From Haloglomus halophilum (GTDB taxonomy: Archaea > Halobacteriota > Halobacteria > Halobacteriales > Haloarculaceae), in contig NZ_CP101166.1 in the NCBI RefSeq assembly GCF_024298885.1, positions 2,417,149-2,481,148 of the forward strand: a DNA stretch of 64,000 nucleotides, read 5' to 3'. The notes below the pieces were generated by a model. The model saw only the letters and a program-made list of their open reading frames with translations, was not told where the DNA came from and made no database searches. Of this stretch, positions 44,633 to 53,024 are shown in pieces. Positions within the stretch are counted from its first letter, which is position 1, and each line of letters opens with the position of its first letter. The position numbers and the translations under genes were made by a program.

Positions 44633-45463
44633 ATGACAGACTTCGGACTGCGACTGCGGATGGTCGTCGTCGGGACGATCCTGTTCGCCTTCTACCTCGC
44701 CGCGGGCACCTTCGCGGCGGCGATGCTGGGGCTGCCGCTCATCCCGGTGCTGGCGGTCGGTATCCTCGTCGTTCCGGCCGCCCAGTACAAACTCGGGAAG
44801 TGGCTGGCGACGCGGAAGGCCGAGGAGATTCCGGCCGAGGCGACCGGCCAGTACGGCCAGGTCCGGCAGATGACCCTGCAGCTCGCGGAGGAGATGGACG
44901 TCCCCGAGCCCACCGTCATGCGGATGCGGATGGGTGTCCCCAACGCCTTCGCCGTCGGCCGGAAGGGTGCCGGCGTCGTCTGCGTGAGCGAGGAGCTGGT
45001 CGCCATGCTCGACCGCGACGAGCTGGAGGGCGTCATCGCCCACGAGCTGGCCCACATCAAGAACCGCGACGTGATCACGATGGTCATCGGCCAGTCCATC
45101 GGGATGATCGTCGGCTACGTCGCCTACTTCGCGGTGCTGATGGGCGGCGAGCGCAACATCGGGAGCTTCATCGTCGCGATGGTCGCCTCCTCGCTGGCGA
45201 ACGCGCTGGTGATGATCTTCGTGCTCGCCATCTCGCGCTACCGGGAGTACGTCGCCGACGCCGACGCGAAGGAGGCCATCGGCTCGGGTGACCCGCTCGC
45301 ACGGGCGCTGGAGAAGATCTCCCGCGGCTCCGTGGACCGCGAGATGGAGCTGGACGACTCGATGAGTGCGCTCTGCATCTTCAACTCGGAGCGCGGCCTG
45401 CTGGAGAAGGTGTTCTCCACGCACCCGCCGATGGAGAAGCGCATCGAACGGCTTCGAACCTGA
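44633..45463 (+). CDS. htpX: Membrane metalloprotease HtpX
   Basis: A 276-residue zinc protease of family M48 that degrades damaged membrane proteins. Two N-terminal helices (about residues 8-45) come first, the zinc motif is VIAHELAHIKNRD, helices follow at about 160-210, and the third zinc ligand Glu is in YREYVADADA. MGVPNAFAVGRKGAGVVCVSEEL is a typical M48 stretch. The ATG at 44633 is chosen for its TATA distance; an in-frame ATG lies 19 codons upstream. The stop codon is part of repeat copy B. Confidence 0.93.
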   Translation: MTDFGLRLRMVVVGTILFAFYLAAGTFAAAMLGLPLIPVLAVGILVVPAAQYKLGKWLATRKAEEIPAEATGQYGQVRQMTLQLAEEMDVPEPTVMRMRMGVPNAFAVGRKGAGVVCVSEELVAMLDRDELEGVIAHELAHIKNRDVITMVIGQSIGMIVGYVAYFAVLMGGERNIGSFIVAMVASSLANALVMIFVLAISRYREYVADADAKEAIGSGDPLARALEKISRGSVDREMELDDSMSALCIFNSERGLLEKVFSTHPPMEKRIERLRT

Positions 45464-45551
45464 GCTTTTTTGCGCTGCGGGTTCGCTCGTGCGCCGGCCT
45501 GCGGCCGGCGCTCTTCGCGAACCACTTGCGCAAAAAACGTTCAGAAAAAAG
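45462..45551 (+). terminator. Stop-codon-adjacent hairpin element, copy B (after htpX)
   Basis: GAGCTTTTTT overlaps the htpX TGA. A long stem follows, with GCGC near the base, GGGTTCG...CGCGAACC and an inner GCCGGCC/GGCCGGC, then GCGCAAAAAACGTTCAGAAAAAA. It shares its ends with copies A and C, while the middle differs. Confidence 0.6.
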
Positions 45552-45747
45552 GCTCGTCCTCCGCTCGCTCACGCCGGCCACCGGCCGGCGTGAGACTCGC
45601 TCCGGACGAGAGAAACCGCGCCTGCGGCGCGGTATGCACCGCATCGCACATCGAGCGTGGCCCCCCACCGCGACACCTCCTATCGTGGTTCTATCGCTGC
45701 ATCCGCGCGAGCGAAGCGAGCGCGGTTCTCCGGCCGGAGCGCCCGGA

Positions 45748-45799
45748 GTCCTCGTGAGCGAAGCGAACGAGGGCCGTGCCAGAGCTTGCTCTGGCTGAG
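45748..45799 (+). repeat. 50-bp palindromic intergenic element (one of four)
   Basis: This copy begins GTCCTCGTGAGCGAAGCG and contains CCAGAGC-TT-GCTCTGG, then CTGAG. Near-identical copies lie at 37303-37355 (plus), 13547-13593 (minus) and 63733-63780 (minus). All lie in intergenic islands, none in genes. Compensating variants (CCAGAGC/GCTCTGG and TCAGAGC/GCTCTGA) suggest the stem is kept. Confidence 0.8.
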
Positions 45800-45815
45800 G
45801 GCGCGGAGGCCGGCA

Positions 45816-45901
45816 GAGTTTTTCTGAACGTTTTTGCGAGGAGTGGTTCCCGCAGGCGCGAGCGGAGCGAGCGCCGAGGAAACCCGACGAGTAAAAAGCT
45901 C
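45816..45901 (-). terminator. Stop-codon-adjacent hairpin element, copy C (after pdhC)
   Basis: Read on the minus strand, GAGCTTTTT overlaps the TAG stop of pdhC. CGGGTTTCC and GGGAACC arms flank a GCGCTCGCTCCGCTCGCGC core, and GCAAAAACGTTCAGAAAAA ends it. Copies B and C face each other between the convergent htpX and pdhC genes. Confidence 0.6.
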
Positions 45902-47484
45902 TACTCTAGGAGCAGCAACTCGGGGTTACTGAGGTACTCCATCAGCGTGTTGGCGAACTGCGCCGCGTCCGCGCCGTCGATGACGCGATGGTCGATGGTC
46001 AGCGAGATGGGGATGGTGTGTTTCGCGACCACCTCCCCATCCTCCACGACGGGGCGCTGTTTCAGTTCACCCAGCCCGAGGATGGCGGTCTCGGGGTAGT
46101 TGATGATGGGCGTGGCGTACTCGCCGCCGATGGCACCGAAGTTGGTGATGGAGAAGGTGCCGCCCTGCATCTCCTCGCGGCTGATGGAGCGGTCGCGTGC
46201 CTTGCTCGCCAGTTCGTTGACGTCGCTGGCGATGGTGAGCATGTCCTTCTCGCCGGCGTTCTTGACGACGGGGACCATCAGGCCCGCGTCGGTGGCGACG
46301 GCGATGCCGATGTTGTGGTAGTGCTTGACGAGGATCTCCTCGTCTGCCTCGTTCAGCTGCGAGTTGAGGATGGGGTACTCCTTCAGCGCCGCGACGATGG
46401 CCTTCACGATGAAGGGCATGTAGGTCAGCTTGATACCCCGCTCCTCGGCCTTCGGCTTGAGCCGGGCGCGGGTGTCCACGAGGTCGTCGACGACGACGGT
46501 GTCGTGGTGGGTGACGTGTGGCGCGGTGTACTTCGAGTTCTCCATCGCCTTCCCGATGGTCCGGCGGATGCCCCGGTAGGGGACCCGCTCGACCTCGCCC
46601 TCGGGCGTGGTCTCGGTGTCGGGCGCGGCCTCGGCGGTCGCACCGCCAGCCTCGTGCTGGACGGCCTGCGTGTCGGCCTGCTGTGCGGCGCGCTGGGCCT
46701 CGGCGTACTCGCGGACCTGCTCGGCGTCGACGAACGGTTCGCCGTCCCGTATCTCGTCGGTCGGCACGTCGTCGATATCGATACCCTCCTCCTGGGCCAC
46801 TTGACGGGTGGCCGGGGTGGCGAGCGTCTGGTCGCGGCCGGCCGCCTCGGGCGCGCCACCGGGGTGCGCGTCGGCGGGCGCGGGTTCGGCGTCGCTCTCG
46901 GCCGCTGTTTCGTCCGTCACCTTCCGCGTGGCCGACCGCACGGCGGGTTCGGCCTCGGTCTCGCTCGTGGCCGACTCGGTCTCGCTGCCGGCGTCGGCCG
47001 CCGCACGCACGTCACCCTCGGTGACGCGGCCGCCGGGCCCGCTGCCGGCGACCGTCTCGATGTCGACGCCGAGCTCGCGGGCCAGCCGCCGTGCGGAGGG
47101 CGCCGCGAAGACGCGCCCCCCCTTCGCCGACACCTCGCCACCGGACTCGCCGTCGGTACTCGCCTCGGAGACAGCGGATTCGACCTCGTCGGCCTCGGCC
47201 GGTTCGGACTCGTCGGCGGCGTCCTCCATCGGCTCGACGGGTTCGCCCTCGACGTCGAACGTGATGATGACCTCTCCGACGGGGACCATCTCGCCCTCCT
47301 CGGCCAGAATCTCGCGGACGGTGCCGTTGACGGGTGCCGGCACCTCGACGACGGCCTTGTCGGTCTCCACCTCGGCGACGGGCTGGTCCTCGGAGACGGT
47401 GTCACCGACCTCGACCAGCCAGCTGACGATCTCCGCCTCGGTCAGCCCCTCACCCACGTCGGGGAGTTTGAACTCGCGGACCAT
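45901..47484 (-). CDS. pdhC: 2-oxoacid dehydrogenase E2, dihydrolipoamide acyltransferase
   Basis: A 527-residue E2. The lipoyl domain (residues 1-80) has the lipoylated lysine K43 in VETDKAVVEV. Two peripheral-subunit-binding-type segments follow: residues about 128-162 (APSARRLARELGVDIETVAG) and about 222-262 (ATPATRQVAQEEGIDIDDVP), separated by acidic linkers. The catalytic domain holds RGIRRTIGKAMENSKYTAPH and the active-site TIDHRVIDGADAAQF near the end. The second binding module is degenerate, lacking the GGRVT part. It follows pdhB by two bases. No E3 gene follows here. Confidence 0.93.
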   Translation of the reverse strand: MVREFKLPDVGEGLTEAEIVSWLVEVGDTVSEDQPVAEVETDKAVVEVPAPVNGTVREILAEEGEMVPVGEVIITFDVEGEPVEPMEDAADESEPAEADEVESAVSEASTDGESGGEVSAKGGRVFAAPSARRLARELGVDIETVAGSGPGGRVTEGDVRAAADAGSETESATSETEAEPAVRSATRKVTDETAAESDAEPAPADAHPGGAPEAAGRDQTLATPATRQVAQEEGIDIDDVPTDEIRDGEPFVDAEQVREYAEAQRAAQQADTQAVQHEAGGATAEAAPDTETTPEGEVERVPYRGIRRTIGKAMENSKYTAPHVTHHDTVVVDDLVDTRARLKPKAEERGIKLTYMPFIVKAIVAALKEYPILNSQLNEADEEILVKHYHNIGIAVATDAGLMVPVVKNAGEKDMLTIASDVNELASKARDRSISREEMQGGTFSITNFGAIGGEYATPIINYPETAILGLGELKQRPVVEDGEVVAKHTIPISLTIDHRVIDGADAAQFANTLMEYLSNPELLLLE

Positions 47485-47486
47485 GC

Positions 47487-48506
47487 TCAGAACTCCACCG
47501 TCTCCCGGATACCGTCTGCGATGCGCGCGGCCTCGGGCAGGTAGTAGTCCTCCAGGGCGTACAGCGGGAACGGCACGTCGAACCCGGTGACGCGGTTGAC
47601 CGGCGCCTCCTGGTACAGCAGTGCCTCCTCCTGGATGGTCGCGGTAATCTCACCCGCGAGCCCGCCCGTCTTGGGCGCCTCGTGGACCACGACCGCACGG
47701 CCGGTCTTCTTGAACGACTCGAGGATGGTGTCCGTGTCCATCGGCGACAGCGTCCGGAGGTCGACCACCTCGCAGTCGATGCCCTCGTTCTCGGCGAGTT
47801 CCTCGGCCGCCTCCATCGTGGGCCGGGTCATCGCGCCCCAGGTGTAGACGGACACGTCGGCGCCCTCGCGCCGGACCGCGGCCTCGCCGAGCGGGACGGT
47901 GTACGTCTCGTCGGGGACCTCCTCGCGGAACGCCCGGTAGATGAGCTTCGGTTCGAGGAAGACCACGGGGTCCGGGTCGCGGATGGCGCTCGCGAGCAGG
48001 CCCTTCGTGTCGTACGGCGTCGACGGGATGACCACCTTCAGCCCCGGCTCGTGGACGAAGAACGCCTCCTTGGATTCGGAGTGGTGCTCGGGGGCCCGGA
48101 TGCCGCCGCCGTAGGGCGCGCGCACGACCATCGGACAGGTGTAGCGCCCCCGCGAGCGGGTCCGCATCCGCGCGGCGTGGGAGATGATCTGGTCGAACGC
48201 GGGGTAGATGAACCCCATGAACTGGATTTCGGGCACGGGCCGCATCCCGTAGGCCGCCATCCCGACGGCGGTGCCGACGATGCCGGCCTCCGCGAGCGGC
48301 GTGTCGACGACGCGGTCGTCGCCGAACTCGTCGTAGAGGCCCTGCGTGGCGCGGAAGACGCCGCCGTTCTGGCCGACGTCCTCGCCCATCACCAGCACCG
48401 AGTCGTCCCGTTCCATCTCGCCGTACAGCCCGTCCCGGACGGCCTGTACGAGGGTGAGGTTCTGCGTGCTACCGCTGCCGGCCGTGTCCGCGTCTTGCGT
48501 GCTCAT
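47487..48506 (-). CDS. pdhB: 2-oxoacid dehydrogenase E1 beta subunit
   Basis: A 339-residue transketolase-like beta subunit. It has [79 protein letters not shown] and a C-terminal domain with [18 protein letters not shown]. It pairs with E1-alpha to bind thiamine diphosphate. The start overlaps the stop of pdhA as ATGA. Confidence 0.95.
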   Translation of the reverse strand: MSTQDADTAGSGSTQNLTLVQAVRDGLYGEMERDDSVLVMGEDVGQNGGVFRATQGLYDEFGDDRVVDTPLAEAGIVGTAVGMAAYGMRPVPEIQFMGFIYPAFDQIISHAARMRTRSRGRYTCPMVVRAPYGGGIRAPEHHSESKEAFFVHEPGLKVVIPSTPYDTKGLLASAIRDPDPVVFLEPKLIYRAFREEVPDETYTVPLGEAAVRREGADVSVYTWGAMTRPTMEAAEELAENEGIDCEVVDLRTLSPMDTDTILESFKKTGRAVVVHEAPKTGGLAGEITATIQEEALLYQEAPVNRVTGFDVPFPLYALEDYYLPEAARIADGIRETVEF

Positions 48507-49606
48507 TCCAGGAGTACCTCGTCACCGTGCGTTTCGCGTAGCCGCTGGAGGTACGCGAGCTGTTCCTGCAGTCGCTTGGGCTGGTCGGCGTAGACGTGCT
48601 CGAAGATGTCCTCGGGTTCGGGACGTTCGACCGTCTCGGCCGTCTCGATGGCGTCCGCGACGGCCTCCTCGACCTCGGCCTGGATCTCGGCGTGTCGCTC
48701 GTCGTCGAGCAGCCCCCGGTCGCGGAGGAACGCCTCCAGCCGTGGGATGGGGTCTTTGGCCTTCCACCGCTCGACCTCGTCCTCGTCCCGGTAGACGGAG
48801 GGGTCGTCGGCCGTCGTATGCGCACCGAAGCGGTACTGGACCGCCTCGATGAGCGTCGGCCGGAGTTCGTCCTCGTCGGGGTCCTTGGCCTTCTCGATGG
48901 CCTCGCGGGTTACCTTGTACACCGCGAGCGGGTCCATCCCGTCGACCTGGACGCCCTCGAAGCCGTAGCCGACGGCCTTCTGCGCCAGCGTCTCCGCCGC
49001 GGTCTGTCGCTCGCGCGGCACGGAGATGGCCCACTGGTTGTTGTTGCAGAAGAAGACGGCGGGTGCGTCGAACACGCCGGCGAAGTTGAGCCCCTCGTGG
49101 AAGTCGCCCTCGCTCGTGGCGCCGTCGCCGAAGTAGCAGACGAACGCCTCGTCGTTGCCCTGCAGCCGGGAGGCCCAGGCCATCCCGGTCGCGTGGGGAA
49201 TCTGCGTCGCGATGGGGACCGCCACGGGGAAGATGTTCAGCTCGTCCAGCTTGTTCCCGCGCTCGTCGCCCATCCAGTAGCGTAGCGTCCCACTCAGGCT
49301 CTGCCCGCGGACCATGGCGACGCCGTGCTCACGGTAGGAGGGCACGACCCAGTCCTCGTCGTCGAGCGCGTACGCCGAGCCGACCTGTGCGCCCTCCTGG
49401 CCCGACAGCGGTGGGTAGGTCCCCATCCGGCCCTGTCGCTGGAGGCTCACCGCACGCTGGTCGAAGTGGCGCGCGAGTTTCATATCGCGGTACATCCCGA
49501 GGAGGCCGTCGTCGTCGATGTCGGGAACCTCGGCTCCGTCGAGGACGCGACCGTCCTCGTCGAGAACCTGGACCTGCTCGCGGGGGTCCCGCTGTAACGT
49601 GCTCAT
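48503..49606 (-). CDS. pdhA: 2-oxoacid dehydrogenase E1 alpha subunit
   Basis: A 367-residue thiamine diphosphate-binding subunit. It has the TPP motif [19 protein letters not shown]...[24 protein letters not shown], and the phosphorylation-loop-like [19 protein letters not shown]. Haloarchaea carry several such complexes, and the true substrate (pyruvate or branched-chain 2-oxoacids) cannot be fixed from sequence. It leads the E1-E2 operon; lipA lies 228 bases upstream on the same strand. Confidence 0.93.
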   Translation of the reverse strand: MSTLQRDPREQVQVLDEDGRVLDGAEVPDIDDDGLLGMYRDMKLARHFDQRAVSLQRQGRMGTYPPLSGQEGAQVGSAYALDDEDWVVPSYREHGVAMVRGQSLSGTLRYWMGDERGNKLDELNIFPVAVPIATQIPHATGMAWASRLQGNDEAFVCYFGDGATSEGDFHEGLNFAGVFDAPAVFFCNNNQWAISVPRERQTAAETLAQKAVGYGFEGVQVDGMDPLAVYKVTREAIEKAKDPDEDELRPTLIEAVQYRFGAHTTADDPSVYRDEDEVERWKAKDPIPRLEAFLRDRGLLDDERHAEIQAEVEEAVADAIETAETVERPEPEDIFEHVYADQPKRLQEQLAYLQRLRETHGDEVLLE

Positions 49607-49834
49607 GGGTGTCTCACCCTGCGGTACGGCATAGGTCCGACTGCCGCCGCCGATGCCGTATAGTTTTCGTAAGATTTGCCCGAAACGCACGGACGTTGCG
49701 GTCTGTTCCATGGAGCCGCAGGATGTAACGGTAGCTATCCGAACACTACCTGAACGTTCGGGACGAGCTGGTGGCCGGGGACGACCCGGCAGTTCACCGG
49801 CGCCGAACCGGCGATTCCGGCCGCCGTGTGCGAC

Positions 49835-50767
49835 TCAGTCCCCGCGTGCCCGGGCCTCGGCTCTCGCGTCCTCGACGCTCTTGCCCTCGCGAGTGAGGGC
49901 CTCGACGAAGAACTCGCCCGCCTTGAACGATGAGCGGACCATCGGGCCCGACGCGCAGTACAGGAACTCGAACTCGGTCTCGGCCACGTCGCGCCATGTC
50001 TCGAACTTGTCCGGGTGGACGTAGTCGAACACCTCCAGATGCGACCGCGAGGGCTGGAGGTACTGCCCGAAGGTGACGATGTCCGTCCCGACCTCCCGCA
50101 GGTCGCCCAGCGTCCGGTACACCTCGTGGTCGTACTCGCCGACGCCGAGCATCAGACTCGTCTTCACGTACGCGTCCGAGTCGCGGGCGTACTGCTCCAG
50201 TACCGAGAGGGACTGCTCGTAGCCCGCGCGGCGGTCCCGGACGGGCCACTGGAGCCGCTCGACGGTCTCGACGTTGTGCGCCAGCACGTCCGCGCCGCCC
50301 TCGGCTACCTCCCGGACGAGGTCGGACTCGCCCTGGAAGTCCGGGGTGAGCGCCTCGACGAGGATGGAGGGGTCGCGGTCCTTGATGGCGCGGATGGTGT
50401 CGGCGAAGTGCCCCGCGCCCTGGTCGGGCAGGTCGTCGCGGTCGACGGAGGTGAGCACGACGTAGTCCAGCCCGATCTCCGCGACGGCGTCCGCGACGTT
50501 GGTGGGTTCGTCCGGGTCCGGCGGCTCCATCCCCCCGGTCTGCACGTCACAGAAGTTGCAGCCCCGCGAGCAGCGGTCGCCCAGCAGCATGAACGTCGCC
50601 GTTCCGGGGCCGTTCCGCCCGGACCAGCAGTCGCCCAGGTTCGGGCAGGACGCCTCCTCGCAGACGGTGTGGAGGTCGTGCTCGCGGAGGGTGGACTTGA
50701 TCTCCGTGAACCGCTCGCCCGACGGCGGCCGCATCTTCAACCAGTCGGGCTTGCGCGCGCCGCTCAT
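49835..50767 (-). CDS. lipA: Lipoyl synthase
   Basis: A 310-residue radical SAM enzyme inserting two sulfurs into octanoyl-E2. The auxiliary cluster motif is CEEASCPNLGDCW, the radical SAM cluster is CSRGCNFC, and GQYLQPSRSHL and the conserved R-S-S-F near the end are present. It lies just upstream of the E1/E2 operon, whose E2 is its natural substrate. The ATG at 50767 is kept as it precedes KPDWLKMR, the family's usual beginning. Confidence 0.95.
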   Translation of the reverse strand: MSGARKPDWLKMRPPSGERFTEIKSTLREHDLHTVCEEASCPNLGDCWSGRNGPGTATFMLLGDRCSRGCNFCDVQTGGMEPPDPDEPTNVADAVAEIGLDYVVLTSVDRDDLPDQGAGHFADTIRAIKDRDPSILVEALTPDFQGESDLVREVAEGGADVLAHNVETVERLQWPVRDRRAGYEQSLSVLEQYARDSDAYVKTSLMLGVGEYDHEVYRTLGDLREVGTDIVTFGQYLQPSRSHLEVFDYVHPDKFETWRDVAETEFEFLYCASGPMVRSSFKAGEFFVEALTREGKSVEDARAEARARGD

Positions 50768-50818
50768 TACGTGGCTGGTTGGTGTGGGTCGGTGAAAGAC
50801 CTGTGGTTGGGGCGGCCC

Positions 50819-51391
50819 TCACCCCTTCACGTCGGACTCCTGGTCGGCCTCCGGGGGGTAGACCCCGGCGTCGGGGTGCTGGTCGGCATCCTCGACCAGC
50901 CGCCCCTCGTCGCGCAGGCACTCCAGCTCCGTCTTCGCCGCCTCGCGGTCGAACCCGCCGACTGCGGCCGCCACGTCGAGCAGGTCGTCCTCCGGGACCG
51001 TCCTGTCGGCCCACGCCGCGACGCCCTCGAAGTCGGCGTCCGTGAGGTACCGAACCATCACCACGAGGTCGCGTGACCCGCCGAACGCGTCGTGCCACGC
51101 CGGGGGATACGCGCTCAGTCGGTCGTCGCCGAGCGCGTAGACGGTGGTGTCGTCCACCCACTCCTCCGATTCGACGGTGGCCTCCGTCAGCGCGTCGCGG
51201 AACGACGCCTCGTCGACGTGGCTGTCACGCTCCGCGAGGGCCGTGACGTGCTCGACGACGGTCGAGTGTTCGACGCCCGGCGCGCTCGCCTCGTCGGGGA
51301 CGTACCGCTCGGCCAGCAGCACCAGCCCCCGTGGGTGGAGGTACTCGCTTCGACCGCCGGCTTCCTCGAGCAGCGGCTCGGAGAGTGACAT
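50819..51391 (-). CDS. Uncharacterised acidic haloarchaeal protein
   Basis: A 190-residue acidic soluble protein with no recognised domain. It starts SLSEPLLEEAGGRSEYLHPRG and has a central LGDDRLSAYPPAWHDAFGGS and a predicted C-terminal winged-helix-like pattern (DDLLDVAAAVGGFDREAAKT, then ECLRDEGRLVED). The latter suggests, weakly, a DNA-binding or scaffolding role. Good codon usage and a start adjacent to a repeat-rich spacer support a real gene. It is 51 bases upstream of lipA on the same strand. Confidence 0.7.
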   Translation of the reverse strand: MSLSEPLLEEAGGRSEYLHPRGLVLLAERYVPDEASAPGVEHSTVVEHVTALAERDSHVDEASFRDALTEATVESEEWVDDTTVYALGDDRLSAYPPAWHDAFGGSRDLVVMVRYLTDADFEGVAAWADRTVPEDDLLDVAAAVGGFDREAAKTELECLRDEGRLVEDADQHPDAGVYPPEADQESDVKG

Positions 51392-51783
51392 ACCCGGCGG
51401 TTGGGGACTCGGCCGATAAGGTGGCCGTCCCCCGGCAAGTCCGACCGGAGGGCCAGGACGTGATATGGGGGTCGAGAGCGTCGACCCTCCACCGCCGACA
51501 CCACCGTACACCCTCCCGCCTCGCGCGCCAGCCGGGGCCGAGACCAGGAAGCGCGCGGGCGCCTCCCCGGTGAGGGCGCGAGCGGAGCGACCGGACAAGC
51601 AACGGGGCGGAATCGAGCGGGGCCGCCATCGGCGGGGCGAGCGGGCGGGGGCATTCGACGGGCCTCCGTCGTCGGCGTAACTGCCGGCGAAGTCTCCTCG
51701 AGATTACGTCCGAGACAGTCTCTCTGGCGGCGAAAAGACGGCTCTAATCGAAAGAGAGGAAGATAGAGAGGATATACGACGGA
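51392..51783. repeat. Intergenic spacer with island fragments
   Basis: No gene is supported in these 390 bases. The middle (about 51540-51660) is GC-rich and carries the inverted block CCAGGAAGCGCGC seen in the islands at 13.7 and 37.1 kb, together with GCGAGCGGAGCGACCGG. The last 110 bases are AT-richer and probably hold the 3' end of rps7 transcripts. Confidence 0.5.
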
Positions 51784-52395
51784 TTACCGAGCTGCAGCGG
51801 CGACGCGCTCCTTCTCCTCCTTCTGGGAGATGGCGTACGTCTGCAGGTCGTAGTCGGCGGCGCCGATGAGCTGCTGGGCGAGTGCCTCGGCGGCCGGCGT
51901 CTTCGTCTTGTAGGAGTTCTGCTTGACGCCCTGGGCGATGAACTTCAGGGCCTGGTCGACGCGGCGCTGCGGGGCCACGTCGACGGCCTTCGGGACGGAG
52001 ATGCCACCGTACTTCAGGCGAACGGTCTCCTCGCGCGGGCCACTGTTCTCGACGGCCGTGACGAGCACCTGGACCGGGTTCTCCTCGGTGCGGCTCTCGA
52101 TGGTGTCGAACGCGTCGCGGACGATCTGGGTCGCCATCTGCTTCTTACCCGTGTTCTCGTCGGTCTGCATCAGGCGGTTGATGAGCCGCTCGACGACGGA
52201 GATCTCGGACTTCTTGAACTGCTTGTTCGCGTGACGGCCCATCGTGTGCGCGACCGGCGTGACGGTGATGTACCGTTTCGTCGAGGGGTCGTCGTACTCG
52301 ATGCCGTCGACGGAGTAGCGCTCGAACAGCTGTGCGGAGATGCGCTCGTCGTCGGTGTCGGCTGGTGCGTCGGGGTCTGGCTGTTCCGTGCTCAT
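51784..52395 (-). CDS. rps7: Ribosomal protein uS7
   Basis: A 203-residue small-subunit protein organising the 16S 3' major domain. It has KRYITVTPVAHTMGRHANKQF, VERLINRLMQTDENTGKK, RLKYGGISVPKAVDVAPQRRVDQALKFI, and ends VAAAAR. An acidic N-terminal 20 residues is a halophile feature. The start ATG shares one base with the stop of rps12 (TAATG). No elongation factor 2 gene follows, unlike most archaeal str operons. Confidence 0.97.
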   Translation of the reverse strand: MSTEQPDPDAPADTDDERISAQLFERYSVDGIEYDDPSTKRYITVTPVAHTMGRHANKQFKKSEISVVERLINRLMQTDENTGKKQMATQIVRDAFDTIESRTEENPVQVLVTAVENSGPREETVRLKYGGISVPKAVDVAPQRRVDQALKFIAQGVKQNSYKTKTPAAEALAQQLIGAADYDLQTYAISQKEEKERVAAAAR

Positions 52396-52823
52396 TATCG
52401 GACGGGTTTCTCCGCGTTCCCGCGGACGAGTTCGATCAGGGAGACGCCGTTCACCTTCTCGACCTTGTAGTTGACACCGGAGAGGTCGCCCATCGCGCGG
52501 CCCTTCGCGCCACCGATGCCGGCGATGGTGACCTCGTCGTGCTCGTCGATGAACGAGATGGCACCGTCACCGGGACAGAACGCGGTGACCTGCTTCCCGT
52601 TCTTGATGAGCTGGACCCGGACACACTTCCGGATGGCCGAGTTGGGCTGTTTGGCCTCGATCCCGACCTTCTCCAGTACGATACCACGACCCTGCGGGGC
52701 GCCTTCGAGCGGGTCGGACTTCTTGCCCAGCCCGCGTGCCCGCCGTGCGTAATCCGAGTCGGACCACCGGTGCTTCTGGCGGTCCTTCTTCAGCTTACGC
52801 GCGGCGTACTTGCCGTTCGCCAT
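52395..52823 (-). CDS. rps12: Ribosomal protein uS12
   Basis: A 142-residue decoding-centre protein. It has [45 protein letters not shown] and [23 protein letters not shown]. The conserved KQPNSA segment holds the proline and lysine contacting the decoding site. The ATG at 52823 lies about 28 bases from CTTAAG. It is normally preceded by nusA; here a GAF protein and narK come between. Confidence 0.97.
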   Translation of the reverse strand: MANGKYAARKLKKDRQKHRWSDSDYARRARGLGKKSDPLEGAPQGRGIVLEKVGIEAKQPNSAIRKCVRVQLIKNGKQVTAFCPGDGAISFIDEHDEVTIAGIGGAKGRAMGDLSGVNYKVEKVNGVSLIELVRGNAEKPVR

Positions 52824-52850
52824 AGTGCACGTCTGTTTCTGACGGAGGGA

Positions 52851-52856
52851 CTTAAG
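52851..52856 (-). promoter_or_regulatory. TATA-like box of rps12-rps7
   Basis: CTTAAG inside GGGACTTAAGCGTCCC lies 28-33 bases upstream of the rps12 ATG on this strand. The flanking GGGAC/GTCCC makes it a small inverted repeat. This indicates that the ribosomal pair has its own promoter after separation from nusA. Confidence 0.5.
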
Positions 52857-52908
52857 CGTCCCTTTTCGTTCGCCGGCGCGTGAGGCCGTCACGTGGTGCC
52901 GGGGTACC

Positions 52909-53015
52909 CGACCGCTGCCACGCGGCCGCCGCCCCCTGGCTACCCCCGACCACTGCCACGCGACCACCCCCCCACCCCCGCTCCCGCCCCCGCTCCCTTC
53001 GACCGCTGCCACGCG
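52909..53015. repeat. Three imperfect direct repeats upstream of rps12
   Basis: CGACCRCTGCCACGCG occurs at 52909-52924, 52947-52962 and 53000-53015, in a C-rich spacer between the rps12 promoter and the end of the GAF gene. Confidence 0.7.
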
Positions 53016-53024
53016 CCGGGGTGG

